Of a stretch of DNA of 17,691 bases, positions 14,900 through 17,691 are shown one piece after another. Positions within the stretch are counted from its first letter, which is position 1; every line of letters starts with the position of its first letter. Under the pieces are notes generated by a model that worked only from the letters and a program-made list of their open reading frames with translations, was not told where the DNA came from and did not search any database. The translations under genes were made by a program, and so were the position numbers. This stretch comes from CAZHFW01 sp964531675. Its GTDB lineage: Bacteria; Planctomycetota; Phycisphaerae; Phycisphaerales; UBA1924. Location of the stretch: assembly GCA_964531675.1 (NCBI GenBank), contig CAZHFW010000055.1, forward strand, positions 1-17,691. Reading direction: 5' to 3'.

Positions 14900-16453
14900 A
14901 TGGCTCGCATCAACACCAACATCGCCAGCGTCATCGCCCAGGCGAACCTCTCCAGAAACCAGTCCGAGCTCTCGCTCAGGCTGGAACGCCTGTCCACCGG
15001 CCTGCGCATCAATCGCGGCGCTGACGACCCGGCGGGCCTGATCTCCTCCGAGCGCATCAAGAGCGACATCCAGGGGGTCGACCAGGGCATCAAGAACGGT
15101 GATCGCGCCAGCTCGGTCCTGGCCACCACCGAGGCCTCGCTCAACGAGGTCAACGACCTGCTCAACTCCATCAAGTCGCTGCTTGTCGAGTCCGCCAACA
15201 CCGGCGCCAACTCCTCGGCCGAACGCGACGCCAACCAGCTCCAGATCGACTCGGCCATCGACTCGATCACGCGGATCTCCAACACCGCGTCCTTCGGCGG
15301 CCTCAAGCTGCTCAACGGGTCCCTGGACTACACCCTCTCGGGCATCCGCACCAGCGCCGTCGCCAAGGCACGCGTCCACAACGCCTCCTTCGTCAACACC
15401 GCCAACCTCCAGGTTGACGTCGACGTCGTCTCCAGCGCCCAGACCGGCGCCATCTACTACAACGGCGGCACCACCCCGCCCGGCGTCACCCTCAGCTCCA
15501 TCACGCTCGAGGTCGCCGGCGTCCGCGGCGTGCAGACCATCACCATCCCCTCGGGCCGCCCGCTCTCCGACATCGTCACCGCGGTCAACCGCCTCACCGC
15601 CCTCACCGGCGTGCAGGCCTCGCTGATCAACGGCAACGTCAACTCGGGCATCGTCTTCAACACCGAGAAGTTCGGCGGGACCGAGTTCGTCTCCGTCCGC
15701 CGTCTGGCTGCCCCCACCACCGGCAACAGCTGGCAGACCTACAAGCTCCAGGACACGCTCCCCTATCCGGGCGGGTCGCCCTTCGCGTGGTCCACCATGA
15801 TCGGCAATGGCGATCTGGTCACCGCCGACCGCGATACCGGACGCGACGTCCAGGCCCTGGTCAACGGCACGCTCGCCAACGGCAGCGGGCTTGACCTCTC
15901 GGTCAACGGCAGCGCTCTGGGACTCGAGCTCACGCTCGATCAGACCTTCGCGACCACACCTTCCGCCGGCGCCACTTCCTTCTATGTCACCGGCGGCGGT
16001 GCGATGTTCCAGCTTGGGCCACAGGTCACCGCGCTCCAGCAGGCCAACCTGGGCATCCAGTCCATCGCGGCCACCAACATCGGCGGCGTGGTCGCCTCGG
16101 GCGTCGTCCAGTACCTCTCCTCGCTCAAGAGCGGGCAGAACAACTCGGTCGCGGCCAGCGTCTCCAAGAACGACTTCTCGACCGCCAGCGACATCCTCGA
16201 GAAGGCGATCGACGAGATCTCCACCATGCGTGGACGACTCGGCGCCTTCGAGAAGAACGTGCTGGAGACCAACTCCCGCTCGCTGCAGTCGGCCTTCGAG
16301 AACCTGAGTGCGAGCAACTCGCGCATCCGCGACGCCGACTTTGCGATCGAGACCAGCAAGCTGACCCGAGCCCAGATCCTGGCCAGCTCGGGAACCAGCG
16401 TGCTGGGTCTGGCCAACCAGCAGTCGCAGTCGGTCCTGCAGCTGCTCGGCTGA
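14900..16453 (+). CDS. fliC: Flagellin 1 (FliC-type filament protein)
   Basis: A complete 517-residue flagellin, the filament subunit. The N-terminal D0/D1 region (INTNIASVIAQANLSRNQSE, then RLERLSTGLRINRGADDPAG) and the C-terminal D1/D0 region (FENLSASNSRIRDADFAIET, then SSGTSVLGLANQQSQSVLQL) are both full and canonical. Between them, from about residue 150 to 390, is a variable beta-rich region that includes a hook-IN-like segment (SITLEVAGVRGVQTITIPSG). No signal peptide, as expected for type III export. The ATG at 14900 has GGAGGA, spaced 5 bases. It is followed by a strong terminator, so it ends the fliW-csrA side of the cluster. Confidence 0.97.
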   Translation: MARINTNIASVIAQANLSRNQSELSLRLERLSTGLRINRGADDPAGLISSERIKSDIQGVDQGIKNGDRASSVLATTEASLNEVNDLLNSIKSLLVESANTGANSSAERDANQLQIDSAIDSITRISNTASFGGLKLLNGSLDYTLSGIRTSAVAKARVHNASFVNTANLQVDVDVVSSAQTGAIYYNGGTTPPGVTLSSITLEVAGVRGVQTITIPSGRPLSDIVTAVNRLTALTGVQASLINGNVNSGIVFNTEKFGGTEFVSVRRLAAPTTGNSWQTYKLQDTLPYPGGSPFAWSTMIGNGDLVTADRDTGRDVQALVNGTLANGSGLDLSVNGSALGLELTLDQTFATTPSAGATSFYVTGGGAMFQLGPQVTALQQANLGIQSIAATNIGGVVASGVVQYLSSLKSGQNNSVAASVSKNDFSTASDILEKAIDEISTMRGRLGAFEKNVLETNSRSLQSAFENLSASNSRIRDADFAIETSKLTRAQILASSGTSVLGLANQQSQSVLQLLG

Positions 16454-16500
16454 TCCCGAACGCCGATCAGAATCCGAATATCTGGAAACGAACCCCTATC

Positions 16501-16526
16501 AACCCCCCGACACCGGGGGGGTTTTT
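16501..16526 (+). terminator. Intrinsic terminator after flagellin 1
   Basis: AACCCCCC (16501-16508) pairs with GGGGGGTT (16516-16523) across a 7-base loop, followed by a T5 run (16522-16526) and, after CGC, a T4 run. It lies 48 bases after the flagellin 1 stop. It makes flagellin 2 a separate transcription unit. Confidence 0.9.
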
Positions 16527-16591
16527 CGCTTTTGGGGGCCCCATAAACCCGGGGATCTGAATGGGAGAAAGCGGGAACTGAATACCGGGGC

Positions 16592-16619
16592 TCAACCCAC
16601 CCCCCTGTGACGCCGATGC
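16592..16619 (+). promoter_or_regulatory. Weak candidate sigma-28 type promoter for flagellin 2
   Basis: TCAA (16592-16595), 16 bases, then GCCGATGC (16612-16619) resembles the flagellar sigma-28 pattern TAAA, about 15 bases, GCCGATAA. One -35 base and two -10 bases differ. A separate promoter is expected because a terminator lies upstream, but the match is imperfect. Confidence 0.25.
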
Positions 16620-16631
16620 GGAGATGCGTCT

Positions 16632-16796
16632 GCGGGTTCTCACGAGCCCGCGGACCGGTGGCGGCCGGGAAGGACCCCGAGCCTCTACCGCTCGGCCTGC
16701 GTTGGGCCGGGAGTTCCCGGCGGGCCCGGACGGCTCGCCGGCGTTTCCGAAGTCGGGCACGCCGAGTAGGGCCGTCCCGCGTGTGATCACGGAGGA
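16632..16796 (+). promoter_or_regulatory. Structured flagellin 2 leader with CsrA-like ribosome site
   Basis: The 348 bases between the two flagellins hold no gene. After the terminator and promoter candidate, the leader contains several hairpins: GCGGGTTC (16632-16639) with GAGCCCGC (16644-16651, one G-U pair); CCGAGC (16677-16682) with GCTCGG (16690-16695); CCGGG (16707-16711) with CCCGG (16716-16720); and CGGCGT (16739-16744) with ACGCCG (16759-16764). It ends in TCACGGAGGA (16787-16796), the same ten bases as in flagellin 1 and at the same 5-base spacing to ATG. Confidence 0.45.
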
Positions 16797-16801
16797 ATTC
16801 A

Positions 16802-17691
16802 ATGAGCCGCATCAATACGAACGTTCAGGCGATGATTGCCCAGCGCGTGCTGGGTTCGAATCAGAAGAGCCTGGCCACCTCGCTCGAGCGCCTCTCCACG
16901 GGCTTGAAGATCAACCGTGGTAAGGACGACCCGGCGGGTCTGATCGCGTCGAACAACCTGGGCAACGAGCTCAAGGGTCTGGACGCCGCGATCGGCAACT
17001 CCGAGCGCGCCGACCAGGTCGCCTCGATCGCCGAGGGTGGCCTTCAGGAGCTGTCCAGCTCGCTCACCGAGCTGCAGGGCCTGATCACGGCGTCGGCCAA
17101 CAAGGCCGGCCTCTCCAAGGAGGAGCGTGACGCCAACCAGCTGCAGGTCGACTCGATCCTGCAGACCATCGACCGCATCTCGGGCGCGACCAACTTCCAG
17201 GGCACCAAGCTCCTGAACGGTTCGCTCGACTTCTCCACCTCGAACATCGACTCGGGCGTCTCGGCGTACCGCATCAACGGCGCCAAGTACTCGGGCTCCG
17301 CGCTCGACGTCAACGTCCTGGTCACCAAGTCCGCTCAGCAGGGCGCGCTGTTCCTGTCCCTGGGCGCCAGCCAGATCCAGACCTCGGGCCAGACCTTCAC
17401 GATCGAGATCGGCGGCGCCACCGGCTCCCGTCAGCTCTCCTTCTCCTCCACCACCACCCTGGCCAACATGGTCAGCACCATCCAGTCCTACAAGGACGTG
17501 ACCGGCGTCGACGCCAAGGTCTCGGGCACGGGCATCCGCCTGTTCTCGACCGACTACGGCTCCTCGAACTTCGCCCGCGTCAAGGTCATCAACTCCGCCG
17601 GCCTCGGCGGCACCACCCCGCCCACGGGCCAGGGCATCTACACGATGCTGGCCACGGACGCGGATGATGCCGACACCGCCTCGGGCACCAC
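16802..17691 (+). CDS. Flagellin 2, 3' end cut by window edge
   Basis: The first 296 codons of a second flagellin; the frame is open to the right edge. It begins MSRINTNVQAMIAQRVLGSN and has RLSTGLKINRGKDDPAGLIA, then EERDANQLQVDSILQTIDRI and KLLNGSLDFSTSNID, matching the D0/D1 N-terminal region. Residues from about 195 form a hook-IN-like segment (TSGQTFTIEIGGATGSRQLS and VSGTGIRLFSTDYGSSNF). It is clearly related to flagellin 1 but only moderately similar, so the two are old paralogues, not a recent copy. Codons are less uniformly C-ending near the start than in flagellin 1. It has its own leader, with GGAGGA 5 bases before the ATG. Confidence 0.95.
   Translation, partial: MSRINTNVQAMIAQRVLGSNQKSLATSLERLSTGLKINRGKDDPAGLIASNNLGNELKGLDAAIGNSERADQVASIAEGGLQELSSSLTELQGLITASANKAGLSKEERDANQLQVDSILQTIDRISGATNFQGTKLLNGSLDFSTSNIDSGVSAYRINGAKYSGSALDVNVLVTKSAQQGALFLSLGASQIQTSGQTFTIEIGGATGSRQLSFSSTTTLANMVSTIQSYKDVTGVDAKVSGTGIRLFSTDYGSSNFARVKVINSAGLGGTTPPTGQGIYTMLATDADDADTASGT

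Noticed and set aside
16852..16862. GGGTTCGAATC, resembling a tRNA T-arm
   Set aside because: It lies inside the certain flagellin 2 coding sequence (LGSN), and no acceptor, D or anticodon arms fit around it.

Overview
This window reads as a high-GC planctomycete chromosome, probably of the class Phycisphaerae. That placement is an inference from three things: a Gram-negative type flagellum with P- and L-ring genes, a FliW/CsrA pair next to flagellin, and a secreted DUF2961/GH172 enzyme beside an FmdB-like small protein. No rRNA, tRNA, CRISPR array or transposase was seen.

Left part (1-3837), general metabolism. A glucose-6-phosphate isomerase gene (pgi) is cut by the left edge and ends at a strong intrinsic terminator. 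It converges on a minus-strand secreted DUF2961/GH172-type glycoside hydrolase. A small FmdB-like protein is divergent from the hydrolase.

Middle part (4061-13599), a flagellar cluster all on the plus strand. The order is flgF and flgG (rod), flgA, flgH and flgI (P- and L-ring assembly), a rod-binding flgJ without a muramidase domain, a flgN-like chaperone, then the hook-filament junction genes flgK and flgL. Several genes overlap by 4 nt (flgA/flgH, flgI/flgJ, flgJ/flgN), which suggests translational coupling. A terminator-like hairpin and an octamer repeat split flgH from flgI. FlgL is about twice the usual size because it carries three copies of a hook-IN-like module.

Right part (13731-17691), late filament genes and their control. 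The order is fliW, csrA, flagellin 1, a strong terminator, then flagellin 2 (cut by the right edge). FliW, CsrA and flagellin form a known feedback switch in Bacillus, in which CsrA blocks flagellin translation and FliW removes CsrA. Here the flagellin 1 leader carries a duplicated GGA-containing module, one copy of which can fold with GGA in a hairpin loop. Both flagellin genes share an identical TCACGGAGGA ribosome-binding segment at the same spacing. I consider this post-transcriptional control region the most interesting part of the window.
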